Assembly (NCBI GenBank): GCA_963529665.1
Contig: CAUSAG010000031.1
Coordinates: 1 to 18,378, forward strand
Source of the DNA: Kingella_B sp963529665
GTDB lineage: Bacteria; Pseudomonadota; Gammaproteobacteria; Burkholderiales; Neisseriaceae
Direction: 5' to 3'
DNA length: 18,378 nucleotides
Within the stretch, counting starts at the first letter, position 1; every line of letters begins with the position of its first letter. The notes under the pieces are model-generated. The model saw only the letters and a program-made list of their open reading frames with translations. It searched no databases and had not been told where the DNA came from. Below, in pieces: positions 1-6,106 of the stretch. Both the position numbers and the translations under genes were made by a program.

Positions 1-27
1 ACCGTCGTTTTGATTGGCGAAAGTTAA
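1..27 (+). CDS. petA: 3' end of petA (Rieske iron-sulfur subunit), partial
   Basis: Frame 1 reads TVVLIGES followed by a TAA stop at 25-27, directly ahead of petB. Only the last eight residues are inside the window, so no Rieske motif can be seen. The assignment rests on the conserved petA-petB-petC order in proteobacteria and on the short 11-base gap to the petB start. Confidence 0.6.
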   Translation, partial: TVVLIGES

Positions 28-38
28 AGGGGTACATC

Positions 39-1388
39 ATGTCAAACCAACAAACTAGCAAAACCAAAGCCTTACTCAACTGGGTGGACGCGCGTTTTCC
101 ATTAACCAAGCTATGGAACGACCACGTTGGGCAATACTACGCACCCAAAAATTTCAACTTTTGGTATTACTTCGGCTCACTCGCCCTGCTCGTTTTGGTA
201 ATTCAAATCGTCAGCGGCATCTTCTTAACCATGAACTTCAAGCCAGACGGCACCACCAACGCCTACAACCTTCCCGTAGCGTTTACCGCCGTGGAATACA
301 TCATGCGCGATGTATCGGGCGGCTGGATTATCCGCTATATGCACTCCACAGGCGCATCGTTCTTTTTCATCGTGGTGTATTTGCATATGTTCCGTGGCTT
401 GATTTACGGCTCATACAAAAAACCGCGCGAGCTGGTGTGGATATTTGGCTCGCTCATCTTCCTCGCCTTGATGGCAGAAGCCTTTATGGGCTACTTGCTG
501 CCTTGGGGGCAAATGTCGTTTTGGGGCGCGCAAGTGATTATTAACTTGTTTAGCGCGATTCCTGTGATTGGTCCTGATTTGTCCACATGGATTCGCGGCG
601 ACTTTAACGTATCCGATGCCACGCTCAACCGCTTCTTTGCGCTGCACGTTATTGCTGTGCCCTTGGTGTTGCTTGGCTTGGTGGTGGCGCACTTAATCGC
701 GCTGCACGAAGTGGGTTCCAACAACCCCGATGGCGTGGAAATCAAAAAACTGAAAGACGAAAACGGCATCCCGCTGGATGGCATCCCATTCCATCCTTAC
801 TACACCGTTAAAGACATCCTAGGCGTTGCCGTGTTTTTAATCGTGTTTTGCTCCGTGTTGTTCTTTGCGCCCGAAGGCGGCGGCTACTTCTTGGAAGCGC
901 CCAACTTTGACCCTGCCGACCCATTGAAAACGCCGTCTCATATCGCGCCTGTGTGGTATTTCACGCCGTTTTATGCGATTTTGCGCGCCATTCCATCATT
1001 TGCAGGCACGCAAGTTTGGGGCGTGATCGGCATGGGCGGCGCGGTGGTTTTGATTGCGCTGCTGCCATGGCTTGACCGTGGCGAAGTGAAATCCGTGCGC
1101 TATCGCGGGCCGATTTTCAAAACGGCTTTGGTGTTGTTTATCATCGCCTTTATTGGTTTGGGCATTTTGGGCGCAATGGTGGCAACCGACACCCGCACCT
1201 TGTTAGCCCGTATTTTCTCTTGCGTTTACTTCGCATTCTTCATTGGTATGCCGTTCTACACCAAGCTGGACAAAAACAAGCCAGTGCCAGAGCGTGTAAC
1301 CATGAGTACGACGAAGCAAAAAATCATGTTCTTCGTTTACGTTGGCATCACTTTGGTGTGCGCGTATCTGTTTGCAACTAACGTTTAA
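39..1388 (+). CDS. petB: Cytochrome b subunit of the ubiquinol-cytochrome c reductase (bc1) complex
   Basis: This 449-aa protein is the membrane core of complex III. It oxidises ubiquinol at the Qo site and reduces quinone at the Qi site through two b haems. The haem-ligand histidines are visible as H102 and H116 (helix B) and H203 and H218 (helix D), followed by the family motif HEVGSNNP at 223-230. About eight to nine hydrophobic helices run from residue 42 to the C-terminus. The Qo-site motif reads PVWY at 304-307 instead of the classical PEWY, a variant I recall from other betaproteobacteria. A strong AAAGGGG ribosome binding site at 27-33 supports the ATG at 39. It is followed 12 bases later by petC, so petABC is one operon. 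Length is normal for bacterial cytochrome b. Confidence 0.97.
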   Translation: MSNQQTSKTKALLNWVDARFPLTKLWNDHVGQYYAPKNFNFWYYFGSLALLVLVIQIVSGIFLTMNFKPDGTTNAYNLPVAFTAVEYIMRDVSGGWIIRYMHSTGASFFFIVVYLHMFRGLIYGSYKKPRELVWIFGSLIFLALMAEAFMGYLLPWGQMSFWGAQVIINLFSAIPVIGPDLSTWIRGDFNVSDATLNRFFALHVIAVPLVLLGLVVAHLIALHEVGSNNPDGVEIKKLKDENGIPLDGIPFHPYYTVKDILGVAVFLIVFCSVLFFAPEGGGYFLEAPNFDPADPLKTPSHIAPVWYFTPFYAILRAIPSFAGTQVWGVIGMGGAVVLIALLPWLDRGEVKSVRYRGPIFKTALVLFIIAFIGLGILGAMVATDTRTLLARIFSCVYFAFFIGMPFYTKLDKNKPVPERVTMSTTKQKIMFFVYVGITLVCAYLFATNV

Positions 1389-1400
1389 AGGGCAGAGAAA

Positions 1401-2183
1401 ATGAAATCAACATTCAAAAAAACTTTGGCTGCCCTATTGTTGGCAGCACCCATTATGGCTGGCGCATCAGGCGGCGGGCATTATCCCCACGTTGAGCTAG
1501 ACCCTCGCGACCAAGTGAGCTTGCAACGCGGCGCACAAATTTTTGTGAACAACTGTCTCTCTTGCCACTCTGCCGCCGCCATGCGTTTCAACCGCTTGAA
1601 AGACATCGGCTTAACCGAAGACCAAATCAAAGAAAATCTGATGTTTACCACCGACAAGGTGGGCGATGTGATGCACGCGCACATGAATCCTGCGGACGCG
1701 AAAAAATGGTTTGGCACCGTGCCACCTGATTTAACGCTGATTGCGCGCTCGCGCGGCAACGACTACATCTACGCCTATCTGCGCGGCTTCTACAAAGACC
1801 CAACGCGCCCAACAGGCTGGAACAACACGGTGTTGCCCAACGCCGCGATGCCGCACGTTTTGGCGGCGGAGCAAGGCGTTCAAGCGGTGAAACTGGATGC
1901 CAAAGGCAAGCCTGTGATGAAAAAAGACGCGCATGGCAATCTGGTGCCTGATTTGCAATGGGAAAGCGCGGGCAAGCTGACGCGTTTTAGCAAAGACGGC
2001 AAATTTATTGAAACCGACTACAACACATACGCCCGAGACTTAACCAATTTTATGGCGTATATGGCCGAGCCTGCCCAAGTGCAGCGCAAGCAAATTGGTT
2101 ATATTGTGTTGATATTCTTGCTGGCGGTGTTGTTGCCGTTGTCGTATTTCTTGAAAAAAGAATACTGGAAAGACGTGCATTAA
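1401..2183 (+). CDS. petC: Cytochrome c1 subunit of the bc1 complex
   Basis: This 260-aa protein carries the c-type haem that passes electrons from the Rieske protein to soluble or membrane cytochrome c. An N-terminal signal peptide (about residues 1-22, hydrophobic run LAALLLAAPIMAGA) exports it. The covalent haem motif is CLSCH at 52-56. A methionine in NAAMPH near residue 150 is the likely axial ligand. A single C-terminal helix (about residues 233-251, after QRKQIG) anchors it with a short cytoplasmic tail, as usual for cytochrome c1. It follows petB by 12 bases that include a weak purine-rich ribosome binding site, and it ends the operon at a DUS-type terminator. Confidence 0.96.
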   Translation: MKSTFKKTLAALLLAAPIMAGASGGGHYPHVELDPRDQVSLQRGAQIFVNNCLSCHSAAAMRFNRLKDIGLTEDQIKENLMFTTDKVGDVMHAHMNPADAKKWFGTVPPDLTLIARSRGNDYIYAYLRGFYKDPTRPTGWNNTVLPNAAMPHVLAAEQGVQAVKLDAKGKPVMKKDAHGNLVPDLQWESAGKLTRFSKDGKFIETDYNTYARDLTNFMAYMAEPAQVQRKQIGYIVLIFLLAVLLPLSYFLKKEYWKDVH

Positions 2184-2200
2184 GCCTTGCGCTTGAATTT

Positions 2201-2245
2201 AGGCAGCCTGAAAACGGGGATTCTTGTTTTCAGGCTGCCTTTTTG
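2201..2245 (+). terminator. DUS-pair terminator after petC
   Basis: Two DUS copies face each other: AGGCAGCCTGAAAA at 2201-2214 and its reverse complement at 2227-2240. They form a 14-bp stem with a 12-base loop, followed by TTTTT. It begins 17 bases after the petC stop. Inverted DUS pairs acting as rho-independent terminators are well established in Neisseriaceae. Confidence 0.9.
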
Positions 2246-2561
2246 GGTTCTGGGGGATGGATGTTGTTAAGGGTGGATTGGATGTTGCGCCAAATGGGTT
2301 ACAAAGGCAGCCTGAAATCTTTGCAAACCCTGCAACCGATGGCGTGTCAGCGACTCGCCGATATATTTTCAATCAGCAAACATCGTGAGCCAACTATTTG
2401 GCGGTGAGCCGCCGCTCCATTTTAAATTTCAGGCTGCCTTTGGGTTTTTCGGCGTACTTAATCTAAATGCGGGGGCGAATGGTGGGCAGCCTGAAAGGGT
2501 TATCCGCGTTCTCTACGGCTTGCTGGCAAGCCGTGCACTGGTAAACGGGTTTCAGGCTGCC
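2246..2561. other. Non-coding DUS-rich stretch between petC and creC
   Basis: No convincing gene was seen. The stretch holds DUS copies at 2305-2316 (+), 2428-2439 (-), 2485-2496 (+, first base G) and 2551-2562 (-). A 20-bp palindrome, ACGGCTTGCTGGCAAGCCGT, lies at 2515-2534 inside the last DUS pair. The inverted pair 2486-2561 with its nested hairpin lies directly after the creC stop and may end creBC transcription, although no T-run follows on the minus strand. Confidence 0.5.
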
Positions 2562-3524
2562 TTATTGCGCTGCGCGGTCGTTGACAAAGATTAGGCTGGC
2601 GCACACGCCGTCGGCTTGGTTTTGCAACACCAGCTTGCCGCCGTGCAGGCGCATGATTTCGGCAACGAAGTTGAGCCCTAATCCGCTGCTGCGCCTGCCG
2701 TTGGCGCGAGGGAGCGAATAGAAGCGCTGGGGGATTTTGGCGAGTGCGTAGTCGGGGATGGGGTCGCCTTGGTTGCTGATGTGGAGCGCGCTGGGCGCAA
2801 GGTTGATATGGATGGTGCTGCGCGGGGTGGCGAAGTCTAGGGCGTTGGTGATTAGGTTGTTGATGGCTTGGCGCAGCAGCATGGGGTCGCCTTGCAATTG
2901 GGGGTTGGTGTTGCTGTGCAGTTGCAAGGTGAGTTGTTTGGCTTGGGCGGTGGTTTGATGGTCTTGGATGGCTTGTTGGCAGAGCGCGGCAAGGGAGATG
3001 GGTTGGATGGTGGCGAGATGGTCGCTGTTTTCTAGGCGGGCGAGTTCTAGCAGTTTGGCGATGAGTTGTTGTTGGTTTTGGGTGTTGCGGATGATGCGCG
3101 CAACGAGTTGTTGTTGCTCGGGGGCGAGTGGGCTGTCTTGCAGCAGTTCTAGCGCGGCGGCTTGGGCGGTGAGCGGGGTTTTGAGTTCGTGGGTGAGCCC
3201 GAGAATGTAGTCTTCTATGTGCTGGCGGTGGTTGAGTTCGTGGCGCAGCTGGGCGATGGCGTGCACAAGGCGATAGAGATAGCTGTCGCCAAATTGGGGC
3301 TGGATGGCGCTGCGGTTGGCTGCCATGGCTTCGGCGTATTGGCGGATGCGGTTGATGCTGCGGGCGAGCCAGTAGGCAAGGCTGATGAGTAGGATAAGGG
3401 TGGTGGCGATGTAGTATTGAATGCGGGGGCTTTGGTTGAGCCATGCTTGGGCGGTGAGCAGGCTGCTGATGCCCAGCAGGATAAAAAACAGGCGCAGGCT
3501 GATGTTTTTAAAATATTTAATCAT
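2562..3524 (-). CDS. creC: CreC-like sensor histidine kinase with minimal sensor region
   Basis: This 320-aa membrane kinase is the partner of the CreB-like regulator. Two helices (about 11-29 and 36-54) are separated by only 6-8 residues, so there is almost no periplasmic domain. A linker follows, then the H-box HELKTPLTA with phospho-accepting H112, N-box NNLITNALD (222-230) and G2 box SSGLGLNF (279-286). Assignment to CreC rests on IPDYAL (256-261) and RFYSLPRANG (267-276), which I recall almost word for word from E. coli CreC (about 474 aa). The G1 box reads NQGDP (251-255) instead of DxGxG, as also occurs in CusS-type kinases. The frame is open to 3797, but the ATG at 3524 is chosen. It overlaps the creB stop as ATGA, and the upstream extension is low-complexity antisense of creB. 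Confidence 0.88.
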   Translation of the reverse strand: MIKYFKNISLRLFFILLGISSLLTAQAWLNQSPRIQYYIATTLILLISLAYWLARSINRIRQYAEAMAANRSAIQPQFGDSYLYRLVHAIAQLRHELNHRQHIEDYILGLTHELKTPLTAQAAALELLQDSPLAPEQQQLVARIIRNTQNQQQLIAKLLELARLENSDHLATIQPISLAALCQQAIQDHQTTAQAKQLTLQLHSNTNPQLQGDPMLLRQAINNLITNALDFATPRSTIHINLAPSALHISNQGDPIPDYALAKIPQRFYSLPRANGRRSSGLGLNFVAEIMRLHGGKLVLQNQADGVCASLIFVNDRAAQ

Positions 3525-4243
3525 TGGAAGCTGTATCCGATGCCGTGGTGGGTGTGTATGCAGGCTGGGTCTATTTGCGCGGCGCGCAGTTTTTGGCGCA
3601 AGGCGCGGATGTGGGTGTTGATGGTGTGGGGGTCGGAGGGGTGGTTGCTGCCAAACATGGCGCTGAGCAGTTCTTCGCGGGAATACACGCGCTGGGGATG
3701 GGCGATTAGGGTGCGCAGTAGGCGGTATTCGCCCAGCGTGAGCGGCAGGGCTTGCCCTTGATGGCGGATGCAATGGGCTTGGGTATCGTCTTGCCATTGG
3801 GAAACGGCTGGGGCTGGCGAATGGGCGTTTTGGCTACGTTGCAACTCGTTGCGCTCGTTTTCAGGCTGCCTTTGGGCTAGCGAACTGCGGCGCAGCAGGG
3901 CTTTAATGCGGGCGTTGAGTTCGCGCGGGCTGAATGGTTTGCCGATGTAGTCGTCTGCGCCGAGTTCCAGCCCGAGGATGCGGTCGGTTTCTTCGTCTTG
4001 GGCGGTGAGCATGATGACGGGCAGGCGGGGGTGTTGGGCGCGCAGGATTTTGAGGTAGTCAAAGCCGTTGATGTCGGGCAAGCCTACGTCTAGCAGCAGT
4101 AGGTCGTAGGCTTCGCGGGCGAGATGCTGGCTGGCGGCTTGGGCGGTGGGGGCGATTTGGCTGCTGTGGCAATCGCGTGCCAGAGCGATGGCGATGATTT
4201 CGGCGATTTCGGCTTCGTCTTCTAGAATAAGGATGTGGGGCAT
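3521..4243 (-). CDS. creB: CreB-like OmpR-family response regulator
   Basis: This 240-aa two-domain regulator has a receiver at residues 1-120. The acidic pair is E8-D9, the phosphorylation site is D52 in DVGLPD, with T80 and K102 (in KPFSPRE) as the switch residues. A winged-helix DNA-binding domain at about 150-240 ends in THHGIGYSF. The runs DVGLPDINGF, GLELGADDY and KPFSPRE, and the C-terminal pattern, resemble E. coli CreB as I remember it. The inter-domain linker (about 121-149) is long, and part of it (QRQPENE, 124-130) is encoded by a DUS at 3860-3871. The gene is translationally coupled to creC. No strong Shine-Dalgarno precedes the ATG at 4243. A weak -10 (GATAAT on the minus strand, 4297-4302) could serve it. 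Confidence 0.9.
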   Translation of the reverse strand: MPHILILEDEAEIAEIIAIALARDCHSSQIAPTAQAASQHLAREAYDLLLLDVGLPDINGFDYLKILRAQHPRLPVIMLTAQDEETDRILGLELGADDYIGKPFSPRELNARIKALLRRSSLAQRQPENERNELQRSQNAHSPAPAVSQWQDDTQAHCIRHQGQALPLTLGEYRLLRTLIAHPQRVYSREELLSAMFGSNHPSDPHTINTHIRALRQKLRAAQIDPACIHTHHGIGYSFQ

Positions 4244-4274
4244 GATGGTTGGTTTGAATGGATGGGAAAGGGGT

Positions 4275-4291
4275 TTTCAGGCTGCCTGAAA
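4275..4291. repeat. Palindromic double DUS between creB and creD
   Basis: TTTCAGGCTGCCTGAAA is a 17-bp palindrome with a central T. It contains a Kingella-type DUS on the minus strand (4276-4287) and overlaps AGGCTGCCTGAA (4279-4290), the form associated with Simonsiella, on the plus strand. It lies in the presumed creB leader. Confidence 0.8.
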
Positions 4292-4355
4292 GGGGAATTA
4301 TCTGCGGCATCGCATAAACATGAATGGCGCAGGAATTTTAGCGCACAACGCAATC

Positions 4356-4393
4356 TTCATAAATTCTTGATAACTTGTTCACAAGATTTTGAT
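4356..4393 (+). promoter_or_regulatory. Candidate doubled cre-tag operator upstream of creD
   Basis: Four pentamers stand at exact 11-bp steps: TTCAT (4356), TTGAT (4367), TTCAC (4378) and TTGAT (4389), each separated by 6 bases. The known E. coli CreB operator (cre tag) is TTCAC-N6-TTCAC, which has the same 11-bp period. The last pentamer ends 10 bp before a CATAAT -10 box. That is where OmpR-family activators often replace the -35. The array sits between the divergent creB and creD genes and could control both. The pattern is seen directly; binding by CreB is inferred. Confidence 0.65.
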
Positions 4394-4403
4394 GTTTGTT
4401 TTG

Positions 4404-4409
4404 CATAAT
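4404..4409 (+). promoter_or_regulatory. Likely -10 box of the creD promoter
   Basis: CATAAT matches TATAAT at five of six bases and has no good -35 at 16-18 bp. This fits an activator-dependent promoter using the pentamer array ending at 4393. The creD start lies 60 bases further on. An alternative -35, TTGATA at 4367-4372, pairs only with a poor -10 near 4390. Confidence 0.5.
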
Positions 4410-4468
4410 GGCTCGGTGTTCAATTTTAGCTGCTGGCAAACGCGCGGCGGCGTTATCGGAGTTTAATC

Positions 4469-5071
4469 ATGGCAAATAAACTATGGAGCATTTTGGGCTT
4501 GTGCGTGGTGTTTTCTATTGTGTTGATGTTTATTCACAGTTTGGCGGAGCAGCGCGATTATTATCATTCCAGCGCGCTCTTAACTTCGCTGGATTATCAG
4601 ATGATTATCCGCAGCATGAAATATGGCATGGTATTGGTGATTATGGTGTTTAGCGCGTTCTTTTTAAGCGAGATTTTGCAGGAATGGCGCATCCATCCGA
4701 TGCAATATTTGCTGGTGGGCTCGGCGCTGTCGGTGTTTTATTTGCTGCTGTTGTCGTTTGCCGAGCATATTGGTTTTGTGGCGGCTTATGTGTTGGGCGC
4801 GGTGGCGTGTATTGGGCTGCTGTGGTGGTATTTGCAGTTTGTGCTGGCAACTCAGCACGGGGTGAATATGATGGCGAGCTTGCTGTGTTTGGCGTATGCC
4901 ACGATGTTTGTGTTGTTGCGGATGCAGCAATATAACTTGCTGGTGGGCTCTTGCTTGCTGTTTGCTACTTTGTTTTCCGTGATGTATTGCACGCGCCATG
5001 TGGATTGGTATGCGCTGGGGGAAAACAATACGCACGCCGTCAAAGCTCCGCCTGCGAAGCAAGAAGATTGA
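4469..5071 (+). CDS. creD: Short CreD-like inner-membrane protein lacking the periplasmic domain
   Basis: This 200-aa protein has about six helices (roughly 5-24, 52-69, 80-97, 100-126, 132-151, 155-173) and a polar tail. HPMQYLLVG (76-84), YLLLLSFAEHIGF (91-103) and RHVDWYALG (176-184) match my recollection of the C-terminal part of E. coli CreD (about 450 aa). Helix 1 followed by EQRDYY (27-32) resembles CreD's N-terminus, ERADYR. Between them full-length CreD has a periplasmic domain of well over 200 residues, here reduced to about 25. The reading frame is intact, with a GGAG ribosome binding site at 4458-4461, so this looks like a mini-CreD, not debris. CreD is the main CreBC target elsewhere; its biochemical role is unresolved. 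The gene diverges from creBC and ends at a DUS terminator. Confidence 0.85.
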   Translation: MANKLWSILGLCVVFSIVLMFIHSLAEQRDYYHSSALLTSLDYQMIIRSMKYGMVLVIMVFSAFFLSEILQEWRIHPMQYLLVGSALSVFYLLLLSFAEHIGFVAAYVLGAVACIGLLWWYLQFVLATQHGVNMMASLLCLAYATMFVLLRMQQYNLLVGSCLLFATLFSVMYCTRHVDWYALGENNTHAVKAPPAKQED

Positions 5072-5074
5072 TTA

Positions 5075-5118
5075 AAGGCAGCCTGAAAACCGCCAACCCG
5101 TTTTCAGGCTGCCTTTTT
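5075..5118 (+). terminator. DUS-pair terminator after creD
   Basis: AGGCAGCCTGAAAA (5076-5089) and its reverse complement (5101-5114) form a stem of at least 14 bp, followed by TTTT. It starts five bases after the creD stop codon. Confidence 0.88.
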
Positions 5119-5124
5119 GCTGCA

Positions 5125-5164
5125 AAACAAGCCTAACAGCATCGGCATACTGTTAGGCTTGTTT
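5125..5164 (-). terminator. 15-bp stem-loop terminator shared by the convergent genes
   Basis: AAACAAGCCTAACAG (5125-5139) and CTGTTAGGCTTGTTT (5150-5164) are perfect inverted repeats with a 10-base loop. The element lies 15 bases beyond the stop of the minus-strand lipoprotein gene. Its T-run on that strand is short (TTTT), so it is probably a modest terminator. It contains no DUS, unlike most hairpins here. Confidence 0.7.
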
Positions 5165-5179
5165 GCTTTGCCAACGCCA

Positions 5180-5374
5180 TCACAAATTGGCTTTGCGCGC
5201 GTTGATGCAATTGGCGATTTTGCTATCGGTTGTCCTATCCTGCCCTTGATAATAATTGATGCAATCTTGGCGAATTTTGGCTAAGCGCTCTTGTTGGGAT
5301 TGGGCGCTGTTATCCGTGCTGGCGCAAGCTGCGAGCAATACGCCGCCGATTGCAATAAACAAAATATTTTTCAT
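5180..5374 (-). CDS. Small putative lipoprotein (64 aa)
   Basis: The protein starts MKNILFIAIGGVLLAAC, a lipoprotein signal peptide with lipobox LLAAC and modified Cys17. The mature part is about 48 residues, rich in Q, N and charged residues, with two cysteines (in RQDCINYY and IANCINA). No family is recognised. The ATG at 5374 is chosen over an upstream extension because the signal peptide begins there. It also has a GAGGAA ribosome binding site that overlaps the end of the preceding gene. The spacing of two bases to that gene indicates one operon and possibly a shared envelope role. Confidence 0.8.
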   Translation of the reverse strand: MKNILFIAIGGVLLAACASTDNSAQSQQERLAKIRQDCINYYQGQDRTTDSKIANCINARKANL

Positions 5375-5376
5375 GA

Positions 5377-5976
5377 TTATTCCTCGTTTGCATGAGATGG
5401 TTGGGTTGAATCTTGATTTTGCGCGATGATTTGCGCCAGATTGGCATCGTTTTTGGCAAGCGCATCCAGCTCTTTGCCAAAGCCGCCTGCCATCAGGCAA
5501 CGGATATTGGCTTCATACACCAATTCGCGCGCGGATAAATCAATCTCGGGGTTTTGCGCGGTTTGGTCGCGGCAATCGGAATAGGCGTTATCCAAGGCGG
5601 TTAATCGCGCTTGCTGTTTTTCCCAATGGAGCTTGGTTCTTAATTCTGCCGTGTTGCGCTGCAAGCAGGCTTCTTCGCTTTCAAACGGCCTGCATTGCAA
5701 TTGGATGTCGCTGCCGGGCGGCAGATTGGCTTGTGCCAATTCGGCGGCAGCGATGTTGATGCCATTGGGGTCGTTTTTCATCATGCCATCCACAATCGCC
5801 ATGCCGTTTTTCAGGCTTTGCTCGTATTGCGCGGCGAGAAATTTGGTGAGCGCTTGCTGGCTGGGGCGGATGACCAATTGGTCCACGGCAATTTGCCAAA
5901 CCGTTGTGCCTGCAATCGCCGTGCAAATGCCGCCAATGGCAGCGATGATGCCTTTCTTTTTATTGCCTTCGCTCAT
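5377..5976 (-). CDS. Unrecognised single-pass membrane-anchored protein (199 aa)
   Basis: Residues 1-8 are polar and basic (MSEGNKKK), followed by one hydrophobic segment (about 9-35). About 160 soluble residues follow, probably in the periplasm, with four cysteines (C95, C104, C135, C160) that could make two disulfides. The soluble part is mostly helical and Q/A-rich. A clear AAAAGGAGA ribosome binding site precedes the ATG. The gene is followed at once by the small lipoprotein gene, so the two are co-transcribed and perhaps act together at the envelope. I do not recognise a family. Confidence 0.8.
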   Translation of the reverse strand: MSEGNKKKGIIAAIGGICTAIAGTTVWQIAVDQLVIRPSQQALTKFLAAQYEQSLKNGMAIVDGMMKNDPNGINIAAAELAQANLPPGSDIQLQCRPFESEEACLQRNTAELRTKLHWEKQQARLTALDNAYSDCRDQTAQNPEIDLSARELVYEANIRCLMAGGFGKELDALAKNDANLAQIIAQNQDSTQPSHANEE

Positions 5977-5996
5977 GGTGTCTCCTTTTGCATTAA

Positions 5997-6019
5997 GTAA
6001 ACTCGCTTTCAGGCTGCCT
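5997..6019 (-). repeat. Partial copy of the DUS-linked 44-bp repeat
   Basis: Read on the minus strand, these 23 bases are the first half of the repeat found complete at 6063-6106 and 12490-12533: a DUS followed by CGAGTTTAC. It faces the 6063 copy, so the two form 23-bp inverted arms (one mismatch) around a 43-base middle. The DUS here also overlaps a 17-bp palindromic double DUS at 6007-6023. Confidence 0.7.
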
Positions 6020-6062
6020 GAAACGGGAAAACAGCAGCAATCATGATTCCAAAATCAACAAT

Positions 6063-6106
6063 AGGCAGCCTGAAAACGAGTTTACGAGCTTCTGCGAAGC
6101 TAAAAC
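6063..6106 (+). repeat. DUS-linked 44-bp repeat, copy 1
   Basis: A DUS (6063-6074) is followed by about 30 bases that include the small hairpin AGCTTC-TGC-GAAGCT and end in TAAAAC. The same 44 bases occur on the minus strand at 12490-12533 with three differences. The conservation extends well beyond the 12-bp uptake sequence. Confidence 0.75.

Noticed and set aside
2385..2594. Possible 69-aa plus-strand gene in the petC-creC gap
   Set aside because: It is made largely of DUS-encoded residues, has no ribosome binding site and no recognisable features.
2500..3444. Long open frame (314 aa) overlapping creC in another frame on the same strand
   Set aside because: It is arginine/proline/histidine-rich low-complexity sequence typical of out-of-frame GC-rich DNA. 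creC in the overlapping frame has clear kinase motifs.
3525..3797. N-terminal extension of creC (91 residues upstream of the ATG at 3524)
   Set aside because: The extension is proline/arginine low-complexity and lies entirely within creB. The ATGA overlap start fits the hydrophobic N-terminus.
5375..5500. Longer N-terminus for the small lipoprotein
   Set aside because: It overlaps the upstream gene out of frame. The internal ATG at 5374 has a ribosome binding site and begins a clear lipoprotein signal peptide.
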